Part shown: positions 27,601 through 37,573 of the stretch, piece after piece
Position numbering within the stretch: position 1 is the stretch's first letter
Layout: every line of letters starts with the position of its first letter
The notes under the pieces: generated by a model
The model's database searches: none
The model's input: only the letters and a program-made list of their open reading frames with translations
Told to the model about the DNA's origin: nothing
Made by a program: the position numbers and the translations under genes
Assembly: GCF_014839805.1 (NCBI RefSeq)
Contig: NC_051136.1
Coordinates: 2,170,001 to 2,234,000 of the forward strand
Source of the DNA: Manduca sexta
Lineage: Eukaryota > Arthropoda > Insecta > Lepidoptera > Sphingidae
Reading direction: 5' to 3'
Length of the DNA stretch: 64,000 nt

Positions 27601-30600
27601 ACATGAAGACCGAAGACAAATTAAAGTTGAGATCAGTGTCTTGTGAGTTCATTTAGGTATTATAAAGCATGCATTAAATCAGTTACATGTTCTGAATATA
27701 TAAGCATTGTCTTGTACATAAAGAAAATACTAATAAATTATAAATAACCCGGACGTTATTTATATCTTCCTATTACCCATAATAGTTGTATATACCCATC
27801 GATATATATGTACTACGTACTAGTTTTGGCCTTCCGAACATTCACTGCGTTAAACTGAATTGAACTGTTATCCATTCAAACCGATTTTAGTATGGTGTCA
27901 ATATTGATGCTTGTGGCTGTGTACGGAGTGGCGCTCATTATGTAAAAACGCTAGTCTAAATGCAAACTTGGATGTGAATAAAAAATATTAGTGAAATAAG
28001 TAAAATTATTTGTTGTTCAAGTGAATAAATGGATTATAACAGTGACGTTTTGGTTGCCATTTTAGTTCAGATTTTGAACAAATAGTTTATGTGGACGTTC
28101 GTGTCTATAGAATATACGTTAATATATACCCCAGTATATATAACTATATCTCATCCTAAACGTCTAGTATTTGCATTTGATAATTTATAGGCAGTAAGCT
28201 CATCATTCCTTGCAAAAAAAAAACATACTTGTCTATGAATCTTGCACTCCTCACAATCCGGGTCGTAGTCATACGTCGTGTCGTCCAACACGTCCTGCAG
28301 TTGGAACGTGGACTGCACCGCGAGGCACCGCGTGCAGGATATCAGGTTGTTCCTGTGCAGGAACCGCAGCGCGTCGTCGAAGCCCTGCTTGCACATGTTG
28401 CTCAACACCTCCGGTTTTGGCGGGAACAGTATGCGCGCGAAACGATTCATGTTCTGTTTTGACAGTTCTATACTCGTGTTCGCTAGGTTTACCTGTTAGG
28501 TACACGGAGAAAGATAGTTAAATTCCGTTAAAAAATAAATCCTACTAATATAATAAATGCGAAAGTTTGTGAAGATGGATGTATGTTTGTTCCACGAAAA
28601 AACTACCGAACGAAATTGGATTAAACTTTACAGTAATATTGGTTATACATCAAAATAACACAGGGTACAATTTATAATGATTTTGTGTAATTTGATCATA
28701 ATATAATGATACATATCAAGTAAGACGGAAAAAAATCCCGGAAAACTCTAATAAGCGGGCGAAGCCGCGAGCAAAATGAATTACAACGCGTGCTTAAGAA
28801 TGATATGGAACAATATAACTACGCGCCCTCTCTTGCACATTTCAATATTTTAAATAAGAATTACTGCCTCATTTCTTAAACAATTTTAAATCAGATTTCA
28901 CAGAAGGGGTTCCTTTTCGTATTATTTGCTGTTACACATGGAATTATGAACAAAATCAAACATATGAAAAGACCCTAAAACCAAAGGAGGGTAATGTTTT
29001 TTCTTTGTGTTCCTTGCATGCGCGAGACACCTTGAGGAGGGAGGACCAAGTTGTCCCGTTCGTCACCCCTTAAGGCCGCGACTGACTATGAACGCGTAGA
29101 ATACCCACATTTTAAGATTATCTTTAATTAAAGAAGTCCTACGCTACCAAGACCGTTATTATTTTTCTAAACAACTGTTGCTAGCAGGAAGAAGAGACCA
29201 AATTCTAAAAATACAACGCCTTGAGTCACCATAAATAATTTGCTACGTAACCCAAATTTCCTAACATTTATTTTAAAACACTATCATTAACCTGAACATT
29301 ATGACAGTATGTCTGATTAGATTATAATACTGTGACATTGGACAATCGAAATATCTGGAATAGTGAATCACCAGCTTAACCAGACATATAAGTATTATGT
29401 CAACCCGTAATAATGCAGGGTCACGTGAAAATGGCAGGTCAACGTGGTCTAATATTTCTTTGCGGGTTTGTGGTTATGCTCATCTGTTCAATCACAACGT
29501 AAAGTTTGCGTAATGGAAGATAATACGTATTATATAATTAATTAATTATTCAATATTGCATCAGTTTACTACAAATGGGTATATACAGCCAAAAAGTGTT
29601 TTTGGATTTATTCAGATTCATTAAAACACCCTTTATAGAGACTGTTCCGCCCTCACACCCACCACTACAACTCCTGTAAGCCAGGATCAGTGGCACGCAT
29701 GACACCGAGCAGTGGAGCTCGGCGAGTCTCAGGGAAAACTAATTTGTCATTACTCCGCAACGAAATTATTCAAATCAAAAGATAAGGAGTTGGAAATATT
29801 CATTGTACACTTCCCTCCATAGCAAAATCAAAATACCGTTGTCAGTATTGCGAGATTTATATTTGTGCTGCAATCTAGATGTTTATAGGGTCGCTTCTAT
29901 CAAATCATATGACGAAATACATTTGCGTAACATTATTCACTTATTGCACCTGCTGGTAACAACCTATCAGCGAAAAATGACGAAAATCTACCAAAATCGT
30001 CTACTTCTTATCATGACATTGTTTTCAAATCTATCTTATAACTACAAATTATAATAAATTGATTAACTATAATATACCTGACTCGTATGTAGACCAAACA
30101 CGTTTATGAATTTCTAAAATTAATTTCTAATCATAGCGATACGTGCTTCTATGTTAAAAGGAATTGTAAGAGGTTTCCTTTCATAATGTTGCCTTCTTCA
30201 AACTTTAATTATGACACGTCCATTTTAGCGGCTTGTATAAATAGTTCGTTAAAAAATATTAATTCAAAACGTGTCAGAAATATAACGTGTTGATTTTTCT
30301 GACACCATTTTAACCACATTGAAAACAAACAAAATTAATTGTAAAATAATTGCATCGTAAACAGGTGACAGTGTGTAACCAATATTTTTGAGTTCATTCA
30401 ACTTCCATATCTTAATCATTATCAATTAAATTATGAACATGGTCTTCATTATTAATGAGCATCATTAGGTCTTTTGTCCACTACTTGGACAAAGGACGAT
30501 TGGGAGACTTTACACAAATTAAAATGATGATGAATTTTAAAATGATAATAGAATCAAAATATAGAGGCTTTGTTGTGCTGTTTACTTATTAGGTTTCTTT

Positions 30601-33600
30601 ATCAGCCTTCAATATCGTTATTGACTAATTACTTGCCAATTTACACTTTAGTTTATCTTTAACATTCTGTATAAGGTCATCATCAAAATCAAACTTAAAA
30701 CGAAGCCGTAAAGTATACAATAACTTACATGAAACAGCTGTGAGCTTAAATCCCTGGGGCAAATGTCGCTCTCGCCGCAGAATGGGCTGACTGTGATGGT
30801 GTTCTCGTCGAGGACTGGAAGGTTGTCGCTGAACCCGCCGTCCATGTAGCGGATGCCGTGGAACCGCGGCGGCAGCAGCCCCGAGAATACTGGTACGAAG
30901 CATGACGCTAGCAACGCCTATCAAGAGACAACATTATCACCACGTTACGACCTGACACGGCTGTATTCCCTAGAGGTTGATGATAGTTTTTGTGAAGATT
31001 GCTAATACGCTAGACTGGGACGGAACACACTTGGAGAAAAGTGGGTGCCCTGGTTGCGCCTCTGCATACCCCTTCGGGGATAAATGCGTGATATTGTGTG
31101 TTAGTGTGTGTGCTAATACACAAACTACTTTCAACATTGTATCATGAACAATTTATCTTATTAGGTTGCAAGTCCCTCGTACACGTGGTCCCATCTGGGT
31201 AGGCACCACAGAAATATCCTGGTGCCAAACAACAGTATGCGTTGTATGTTCCGGTTCAAAGAACCATGTGGCAAATGGTATTACTAGCTATTATGATTGT
31301 TGATATCTTATGCAGTGGCACGTAGTGTTTTATACTTCTGCTTCGAGTTGCTTTTATTTACGGACGGTCTCACCTACCATCGCGCCAGCGGCTTTATAGT
31401 CTCGTTATTAAATTGTGAAAATAAACCTAATAGAAAATATTTTATAAAGATTTCTCAGTCTTTGTAAGGACTTTTGCAAATACCCAAAGCCTTTATCTTA
31501 TTACATTATCGATAACAATATCACTCGTAATCGTTATCATAAAAGTATACTTTAATATTCTAATGCAAATATTCTTTACCCCTATCATACCCTCTTTAGC
31601 ATTTTTAGTCGTAATTATTGAACTAAAGCATTCTTTACATTACCGTGGATGCAAGTTGGCAAGAGTTCAAGTATTAAAGTGCAAAGATCAAATGCGTAAG
31701 ATATTTCTAACAGTACCATTCCTATATAAGTGACAAATGCTAGAAGTCTTAATCCTAATCTAACATCACCAGGAATTCCCACAATTAAAGGTCTGAACCT
31801 ATCTCCGACATTGTGGGTTTTTAATTAACAAATACCATTTTTTTGTCTTAAAATATTATTGTATAATATCCAATTATTCTCAACTTTTTTGCTTAGATAA
31901 TTGCGAAATTGTGTCAATGTCGTGCATTTAAGTATTTAAAAAAGAAAAATCATAGTGCAAAGGGCTTGCATTGTTTCAACAATGAATCAGACCTCAAGGT
32001 CAGAAAAAATTATAATTGTGCTCATTGAGTCTAATGAAACGTATGCAGTGGTCAAAAGTTGTCTGGACATGTTTTTCTTTGAAATTTTGAAGACTTCCTT
32101 GACATCTGATATATGTTTTAAAAGAACTTGCCTATTCATTTCCTTAATTTTGCACCTGGTAAATTCTATACTCAGCCGCGAATAAAAAAAAAATCAAATG
32201 ATACACGCTTTTAGTGGCAGAATCAGACTCGAAGGACCAAAAAATCTTCACTTACCTGCAACAAATCTTCCCTGGTGGGGAACTCTGACACCATAACATT
32301 CTTCCCATCATACACCCTCGTGAGTGATATGTGCAGCTTCCCACTGACGATCTTGTGAGCGTCCAGGGGTAGGTACTTCTGCATTCCCTCGAGTAATACA
32401 TTCTGTATGTTGAACGAGGGGCTGAACGGGCCGAGGGACCCAGCCCTCGCTTCGCGGACTACTCGGAGCACATCTGTTGTAATTTCACCTGGACAAAGTA
32501 TAATAACTTAGTTTTTTATTATCAAATAGTAAGGTTGCCCTGAAAGCGGCGATAGCCTAGTTGGGTCTGGATCGGACTGCCAAGACGAATGTCCGCAGAT
32601 TCAAATCCCAAGGGCACACACCTCTGACTTTTCTAAAAAATCATGTGTGTATTCTTTGTGAATTTATCGTTCGCTTTAACGGTGAAGGAAAACATCGTGA
32701 GGAAACCTGCACATCTGAGACGATTCTCTATAGGAATTTCGAAGGTGTGTGAAGTCTACCAATCCGCACTAGGCCAGCGTGGTGGACTAAGGCCTAATCC
32801 CTCTCAGTAGTAGAGGAGGCCCGTGCTCAGCAGTGGGCAAGTATATAATACAGGACTGGTATTATTATTATTATTATAAGGTTGCCCTGAATGCGGGATT
32901 TGTAACTATTTGATTGGATCCTCTAGAAATGCCATGTGCAATGCTTTTTGGACAAGTTGAAGGAGTGGATTTTTCATAATAGCGATCTACATACGCTCTC
33001 GGGGAACCCATTCATAATATGTAATATTGGTTCTCCAGAATAAAAATCCACCTGTGTACTTTTCCAGGGTAAAAATGAGTTTATTTTAGATCAGAAATTT
33101 ATATTTCTGTCTCCCAAATATTATCCGAGGGGTACAAAGATAGACAAAAATTACAATTGGAACAGTTGTGGTTCATGCATTTACTTCTTACAAACCTCTT
33201 TTTTTACTTTCATTTATGACTTAAATCACTCTCAAGGGTTTTTTATTCCATGGATAGACCATTTTAAGTATTGTCCATAGACTTTAGAGGATATTGCTTT
33301 TACAAAATCATAATTAAAGAGGATAACAACCATGGCGGCTTAGTTTTATTTGCAATGCATTTCGTAAATAATTAATATCACATGGGTATTGCATCTAATT
33401 ATCTTCCATTTGTAATCTCAGTTTACATTGTGAGTCACTATGCTAATATAAATACAAGGACTGATGTCGTTTATTGATGCGCAAAAGGGCGACAGAATCT
33501 TAATTACACTACCAAATGTAGATTTAGGGTCAAGTTATTGAATTACAAATAGTACATTGTGCTACTATTTTTATGAAACTAAGGGTTTGTTTTCTATAGG

Positions 33601-35057
33601 ATTTGTTAATGATTATTCTCATTGCCCCACATACAATGGGTGATTTATAGTAAAACTGGGTATTTATTGTAATTAATCCACTTAATGACTATGTTTGAAT
33701 CACACTAAAACTACTCTAGATAGAAAATCGCAAAACAAAATATTATAGAGATATTTTAATTCAATCACAAAAAGGTATGTTTATTAAACACTGTTTGTTT
33801 TTGAGAGCTACAAGATGACTAATATTCAGATATGTGTTCATAACATCTCTTATCGAACACATATAATACTTAGTCAATAACTCCTTATGTACAAACTATT
33901 TAATTGAAACCAATTACAATGTTCATACACAAACACAACTGATTACTTGCCTTGTTAAAGATTTAAATTCATTATTTTAATTAGGCAAAGGGGTCAGGTA
34001 AGTGGTACATTTTGATATATCTGTTGCTAATGTCCAAAATTAAGTGTAACTAAATTGATTGTGATCACTTCATAGAAATAGCTGAGATGGCCTATGGGTA
34101 TGTACTGAAGATGAAGCTAGATGCAAAACCCAAGAAATATACTTCTTTATCTTGACTTTTATAGTATTTAATATCCATTATAGCTTGCTTTAGAACAAAA
34201 ACATTATGAGGAAACATACATATTTTAAAATGTTACATCTAAATTTTAAAGGTATGTGAAGTCTACTAACATGTACTATGTCAGTGTGGTGAATTGGCAT
34301 AGTACAAATAGTTGGTAGATCAGTAGATAGAAGGTTTAGAAGAAGTGAGACAGTCTAAAATACAATAAAATATAAGGTGAAAAATTTATTACAGCAATTA
34401 GTTTGAATGATAATTTTAACCAGTCCATTGTGCTTTTGGGTTTGCCTTTTCAATAACAAAGAAGGTTTTGCTGTTTTAGAATAAATGTATTTCCAAAAAC
34501 ATTTTTTAAAGACCTATGTGACTGCACATAGTTGCTAGTTTTAATTAATTGAAACTTTATTTTGTGTATAACTGAGGAAATGAGAACAGGAATGTCATAA
34601 AAATTTGTAGGTACATCATTAATAACACACCTGAGATCATTCTGAGTTTGATTCAACTATGAATTGAAGGTAATTAAACTTATAATATTTATTATAAGAA
34701 CTATACTTTAATAATGTGAATTGATGTCATTCACTTGTGTTCATTAACTTTATTGCTTTACTAATTAAGTAATTGGTGACATATTGAATAAATTTTAAAT
34801 TAATTTAAATGGTATGCAATATAATTGTTGATTTAATATCAATTAAGTAGTGGAAATTAATGTGTATACAATATAAATGTACATAATAAATGCGTACCTA
34901 TGGGGAGATCACAAAGCAAACAACAGGCTGAGAGCGCTCCAAAGGAGGCTCCGGATATCTTTCCTAGGAGGAGATGTGGCGCGTATTTCTTGAAGCACAC
35001 AGCGACACCAACATGGTAGATTCCGAGAAAACCACAACCGGCGAACGACAAGTTCAT
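9610..35057 (-). CDS. bmm: brummer/ATGL-type patatin triglyceride lipase
   Basis: Nine exons join in frame to 548 residues: 35057-34898, 32488-32256, 30917-30729, 28492-28229, 27570-27395, 20870-20688, 13268-13130, 10440-10317 and 9788-9610. It is a patatin-domain lipase of the PNPLA2 family (fly brummer), which removes the first fatty acid from triglyceride at lipid droplets. The oxyanion loop GCGFLG is at residues 7-12 and the nucleophile elbow GASFG puts the catalytic serine at 38. The DGG motif puts the catalytic aspartate at 157. The Ser-Asp spacing of 119 residues equals that of human ATGL. Further family blocks are [38 protein letters not shown] and [13 protein letters not shown]. The last two exons encode an acidic, Ser/Glu-rich tail ending SYVTYAE. 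Exon 6 and exon 7 are each isolated by introns of 6.5-7.4 kb full of repeats. It is divergent from NOSIP, 643 bp away. Confidence 0.95.
10040..10200 (+). mobile_element. Interspersed repeat family C fragment
   Basis: This copy has the blocks GTGGGGTCCAATAGAATGTC, TATGCCGGCCTATTGGACCC and ACACTTACGTGGGCCACTAT. The same order occurs at 46765-46980 and 47515-47735, and inverted at 57295-57475. It lies in the last brummer intron but one. The parent class is not clear from these fragments. Confidence 0.7.
10934..11095 (+). mobile_element. Degenerate hAT-type MITE (family D)
   Basis: Eroded versions of both family D ends are visible: CAGGCGAAGGATCC on the left and GTTGTGTCGAGTTACTTTTC on the right. 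The internal GCATTTATGCATATTAGTAC block is well kept. It is clearly older than the copies at 12629-13094. Confidence 0.6.
12312..12440 (+). mobile_element. MITE family F fragment
   Basis: This copy has CGGATTTTATCGCGGTTTTA and TTTCGAAGACTTTGCAGCCT followed by TCGTGATCACGGGG. The same core occurs at 14144-14326 and 21078-21230. The right half is missing. Confidence 0.6.
12629..12945 (+). mobile_element. hAT-type MITE (family D) interrupted by a nested copy
   Basis: The left end CAGTGGCGAAGGGTCC and right end TCCATCGCCACTG are inverted repeats. ATGTACAG lies directly outside both ends (12621-12628 and 12946-12953), a perfect 8-bp target duplication. CAGTGG-type ends with an 8-bp duplication fit the hAT superfamily. 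No transposase is encoded. A second copy in the opposite orientation sits inside it. Confidence 0.85.
12755..12904 (-). mobile_element. Nested inverted hAT-type MITE (family D)
   Basis: This element runs from CAGTGGCGAAGGGTGAAG to ACCCTTAGCCACTG, with the family's two ends swapped relative to the host copy. It is flanked by GTGTCGGG and GTGTCAGT, which match at 6 of 8 positions. Joining the host halves across it restores the family order, so it inserted after the host copy. Confidence 0.8.
12954..13094 (+). mobile_element. Third hAT-type MITE (family D) in tandem
   Basis: It begins CAGAAGCGAAGGGTTT immediately after the shared ATGTACAG and ends CATTCGCCACTG. The next eight bases are ATATACAG, one change from the left duplication. 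Its right end is 36 bp from the low-coordinate edge of brummer exon 7, on the intron side of that exon's donor. Confidence 0.8.
14144..14326. mobile_element. MITE family F with 17-bp terminal inverted repeats
   Basis: TGAAATAAAACTATTTT at 14144-14160 is the exact reverse complement of AAAATAGTTTTATTTCA at 14310-14326. The core carries the GACGTTTCGAAGACTGCAGC block shared with other family F copies. It lies in a brummer intron. Confidence 0.75.
15472..15632. repeat. 40-bp tandem repeat, four copies
   Basis: Each unit has CATACGTCTTTTATTATCAT, then a run of CATCAT, then AGCCACTGGATGA. Units begin near 15472, 15512, 15552 and 15595. The third junction carries a short extra CCTA. The array runs directly into a LINE-like fragment (15622-15700) whose CATCATCAGCCACTG start resembles the unit, so the array may have grown from its end. 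Confidence 0.85.
15622..15700. mobile_element. LINE-like repeat fragment
   Basis: CACTGCTGGACATGGGCCTC followed by CCCAAAGATTTCCAGATCG is a repeat end common in Lepidoptera. A related, more decayed piece is at 17770-17840. Too little remains to assign a clade. Confidence 0.5.
16227..16481 (-). mobile_element. tRNA-derived SINE-like element, minus orientation
   Basis: Read on the minus strand it has a pol III B-box-like GGTTCGAATCCCAG. This is followed by a body with CTGCTCAGTATCAGCCTGGA, related to the body of the copy at 56456-56715. It lies in brummer intron 6. Confidence 0.6.
18565..18733. mobile_element. Palindromic MITE (family G), copy 1
   Basis: The whole element can fold back on itself. 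The outer arms share CCCATTTA and GGAATGTTTGCCGGCAAACA then TGACAG; the inner arms are ATAACCTTATTA and TAATAAGGTTAT around a short centre. A second copy lies at 60417-60546. It lies in brummer intron 6. Confidence 0.8.
19262..19400 (+). mobile_element. Helitron-like (Lep1-type) fragment
   Basis: It starts TACTAATATTATAAAGGCGA AAGTTTGTGAA and continues with a decayed body containing GAACGGATTTGGAT. Related copies are at 28541-28775 and, inverted, 59782-60036. Confidence 0.55.
20105..20345 (+). mobile_element. Interspersed repeat family B copy
   Basis: It shares GGTTTGAAGGAAATTATAGC, CTCAGGATGGCGATCGCAGT and the 3' block GGTCGTATCACTTACCATCA with the copy at 5695-5990. It ends in an A-rich run. 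It lies in brummer intron 6. Confidence 0.75.
21078..21230. mobile_element. MITE family F copy
   Basis: Imperfect terminal repeats are TTTAACTATTTTTCGG and CGAAAAATAGTTTAATTTT. The core is GACGTTTCGAAGCCTTTGCA followed by GCCTTCGTGGTCAC. It lies just upstream of brummer exon 6. Confidence 0.7.
24046..24425. other. GC-richer unassigned block in brummer intron 5
   Basis: The base composition is clearly higher in G and C than the surroundings, with C-rich runs such as CCCCCTCTTCCATCCC and CACCCACCACCACTATACCA. It has GCGCCATGGTTGCTAG and, 60 bp on, GATAACCATGGCGTTCC as a weak inverted pair. A 94-codon open frame on the minus strand resembles nothing I know. An old repeat is the likeliest explanation. 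Confidence 0.3.
26005..26165 (+). mobile_element. Interspersed repeat family B, 3' part
   Basis: It has CATGTCTCAGAATGGCGAGC, GGTGTTGGATGGTGTTTCTA and GGCGGTCGTATCGCTTACTA, then GCAAGCTCGTCTCGTCAT and poly-A. This is the best-preserved 3' end of the family in the window. Confidence 0.75.
28541..28775 (+). mobile_element. Helitron-like (Lep1-type) element
   Basis: It begins CTACTAATATAATAAATGCG AAAGTTTGTGAA and ends GCGGGCGAAGCCGCGAGC. The two ends and middle match the inverted copy at 59782-60036. There are no terminal inverted repeats and the short end hairpin GCGGGCGAAGCCGC fits Helitron 3' structure. It lies in brummer intron 3. Confidence 0.65.
31015..31130 (+). mobile_element. SINE-like fragment
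   Basis: GAAAAGTGGGTGCCCTGGTT and GCGCCTCTGCATACCCCTTC followed by GGGGATAAA match the body of the elements at 49262-49500 (inverted) and 56456-56715. The promoter half is missing. It lies in brummer intron 2. Confidence 0.6.
31185..31410 (+). mobile_element. Interspersed repeat family B, diverged copy
   Basis: It has GTCCCATCTGGGTAGGCACC, TGTTCCGGTTCAAAGAACC and GGACGGTCTCACCTACCATC in the family order. It is more diverged than the other copies. It lies in brummer intron 2. Confidence 0.6.
32545..32877 (+). mobile_element. Full-length tRNA-derived SINE (family A) with 14-bp target duplication
   Basis: A pol III A box (GATAGCCTAGTTGGG) and B box (AGATTCAAATCCC) open the element. The conserved body CGGTGAAGGAAAACATCGTG follows, then GGCCAGCGTGGTGGACTAAG and an ATT-repeat tail. 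AAGGTTGCCCTGAA flanks it exactly at 32531-32544 and 32878-32891. It sits in brummer intron 1 in reverse orientation to the gene, with its near edge only about 43 bp (counting the duplication) from the exon 2 acceptor. Confidence 0.92.
34196..34330 (+). mobile_element. Ancient remnant of SINE family A
   Basis: TGAGGAAACATACAT, GGTATGTGAAGTCTACTAAC and CAGTGTGGTGAATTGGC follow the order of family A but with many changes. It lies in brummer intron 1. Confidence 0.5.
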
Positions 35058-35700
35058 TATTAAATCACATCAAACAACAAAAACAACTGAAAACACAACG
35101 ATTTGGTACAAAAATTTTGAGTTTAACTCCTGATAAAATAGACCGACACACTGTGTTCGAATTATCAACAGCAATAAATATTAACCAACGATTAGATTAT
35201 TTTAATCACAGATTAAATTGTAACGTTGTTCGTCGTACTTTGTGTGGCCGTTGTCAAGAGCACCGTCCACAACAGAGAAACCGAAGAAACTGCAAATATA
35301 TACGTAAACACGATTACAAACCACCAAACGTCAACCATTATTTATCTAATCATTTATTTCCACGTTATGACGTTTACTAGGTGACATTTATCTTCCCTCT
35401 CGTTCAGAAATACAATTTTACAGTAATTTATTTTTTGTATATCATATAAATATTTAGTTTATATATTGTTCTTTTCACTGAATAATAATTATACTTTGTT
35501 TTTGAATATTTTAATTTGTTTAATATTAGTAATTTTATTCGATATTAGCGCACGTGGGGTCGTAACTTGTGACCGCCAACGGGAAAATAACAAGTTGTCA
35601 AAAAACTCTTGATACTTTACAGCTGTGCATAATTTATGTTGAGTTGACATACGCAGTAAATGCATAACATTACATATTTTCTGTAATTTTGTATTAAAAA
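35058..35700. promoter_or_regulatory. Shared 5' region of brummer and NOSIP
   Basis: These 643 bp separate the two divergent start codons and must hold both 5' UTRs and both core promoters. I see no clear TATA box in a convincing place. An 87-codon open frame at 35117-35380 looks random. Confidence 0.6.
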
Positions 35701-37155
35701 ATGACGCGACACGCAAGAAATTGTACAGCAGGAGCAGTATATACCTATCACGAAAAGAAAAAAGATGCTGCCGCATCTGGTTACGGTACACAGAGTGAAA
35801 GAGTAGGAAAAGATTCTGTGAAAGATTTCGATTGCTGTAGTTTAACTCTTCAGCCCTGTAGAAACCCTGTGGTTACTAAAGAAGGCTACCTCTTCGATAA
35901 AGAAGCTATACTTGAGTATATTATTAGTAAAAAGACAGAATACACACGATTGTTGAAGAAATATGAGAAGCAGTTAAAAAAAGAAGAATCTGAAAAAGCC
36001 GAGCTCGCAGCCGCTGAGAAGGAAGCAAATTTGATTAAATTCATGAATAGGGAGAAGAACATATCGTCTACAAATAGCAAGTCGTCTGGTAGTTCTGATC
36101 AAGCCGGTAGTTCAGTGTCAAACCTCGCTAATGGAAAAGACAAACAGTTACCAAGTTTCTGGGTGCCGTCCCAACTTCCCGATGCGAAAGTTACAAAAAT
36201 AGAGAAACCAGACGCGACTGTGTACTGTCCTATCAGTGGCAAGCCGCTAAAAATGAAAGATTTAATAGAAATCAAGTGGACATTGGTTAACGATCCAGAT
36301 GATAAGAAATCGCTGATCATAAAGGAGAACAGATACATGTGCCCGGTGACTCATGACATACTGAGCAATGCTGTGCCCTGCGCCGTTATCAGGTAACTTG
36401 CAGATTTGATATTGACCTTTACAGTTAATTGCAGATCAAAGTGTCAATATTTTAATGCAACTTATCATTTTCAACATTTCTAGTGTAGTTAATTAGTGTT
36501 AGTTTGGTCTTGATATTGGCATTGACCATAATTAATGTATTTGTAATTTTCAAGACAACATTACATGTTTCAACATTGTTCACTATTTGATGCATCATGT
36601 AATCCTAATAATAAAAAAAAAGAATGAGTAAATAAGAAATATTGTTCTTGTATGCTATAATGCTTTGAGGTTGAACAAGTATTCATATTTGAATGCCTAG
36701 AAACCTTTATTTTTCTTATATTATATAGACTTCAACATATAAAATATAATTAAATATTTTTTAAATAATTATCAATCATATTCAGTTTCTTATGTGAATG
36801 ATAGACTTTAAAATAAAGTTATTTTTCGAATTTTCCAAGAATGACACTTCTACAACACCAAGAGAAAATGAATATAAAACCAAGAGAAAACCTGAAAAAC
36901 AGTTTTATTTCAAAATCATATTTAGGTTGAATATTTTAATTAATGATTTAACTATTTACCATTTACAGGACTACCGGGCATGTAGTCACCATGGAGTGTG
37001 TAGAGAAGGTAATCAAGAAGGACTGGTTACATCCCCTCACAGGAGAGAAACTGAAGGAAAAGGATATCATACCCCTGCAGAGGGGAGGTACAGGATATGC
37101 ACTCACCAATCAAAATCTAGAGGGGAAAAACGAAAGACCTGTGTTGCAAGCTTAA
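35701..37155 (+). CDS. NOSIP: Nitric oxide synthase-interacting protein homologue (NOSIP)
   Basis: Two exons, 35701-36392 and 36969-37155, give 292 residues against about 300 in vertebrates. The N terminus TRHARNCTAGAVYTYHEKKK is nearly identical to the family's. Next comes a degenerate U-box-like fold (DFDCCSLTLQPCRNPVVTKE and EGYLFDKEAILEYI), then a charged coiled coil at about 75-115. The C-terminal RING/U-box-like half has YCPISGKPLKMKDL, MCPVTHDILSNAVPCAVI, VVTMECVEKVIKKDWLHP and IIPLQRGGTGYA. The family is a nuclear E3 ubiquitin ligase-like protein first found by its binding to nitric oxide synthase. The intron is phase 2 within an Arg codon (AG/GTAACT...ACAG). A likely AATAAA follows at 37487-37492. 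Confidence 0.95.
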
Positions 37156-37573
37156 CTGGTTATTAAAATATGTAAATTTAGGGAAATTATTATATTTGCC
37201 TAAGTGCAAATTTATAGTGTTAGTGGAATTGTTTTAAGAAGTTTTTGATTGCATTGAATAATTTGTGCATTTGAGGGTACACAGGATTTTAAGTACTGCT
37301 ATGTATAGTGCTGACATAAGTTCTTGTTTCATGACTAGTAAGAAATAACTGAAATAATTTTTGTTAATTACTTATGGAACTTTAAATAACTTGCCTTATA
37401 CACTCTCAAATCTAAGAGAATTTTTTTAATGTTAATTCTACATGTTTCATATGCATGATGTCTAAAAAGTATAAAGATTAAGAAATAATAAAATTGATTT
37501 AGTAAATAAATCTATAATTTCATTATAATAAACGTAAAATAATCTAATTAATTCCTTAATTACTAAAATTAAC

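Noticed and set aside
28210..28521. Several overlapping plus-strand frames
   Set aside because: They are shadows of GC-richer brummer exon 4 on the minus strand.
35117..35380. 87-codon open frame between brummer and NOSIP
   Set aside because: No domain, no homology I recognise, and it overlaps the shared promoter region.
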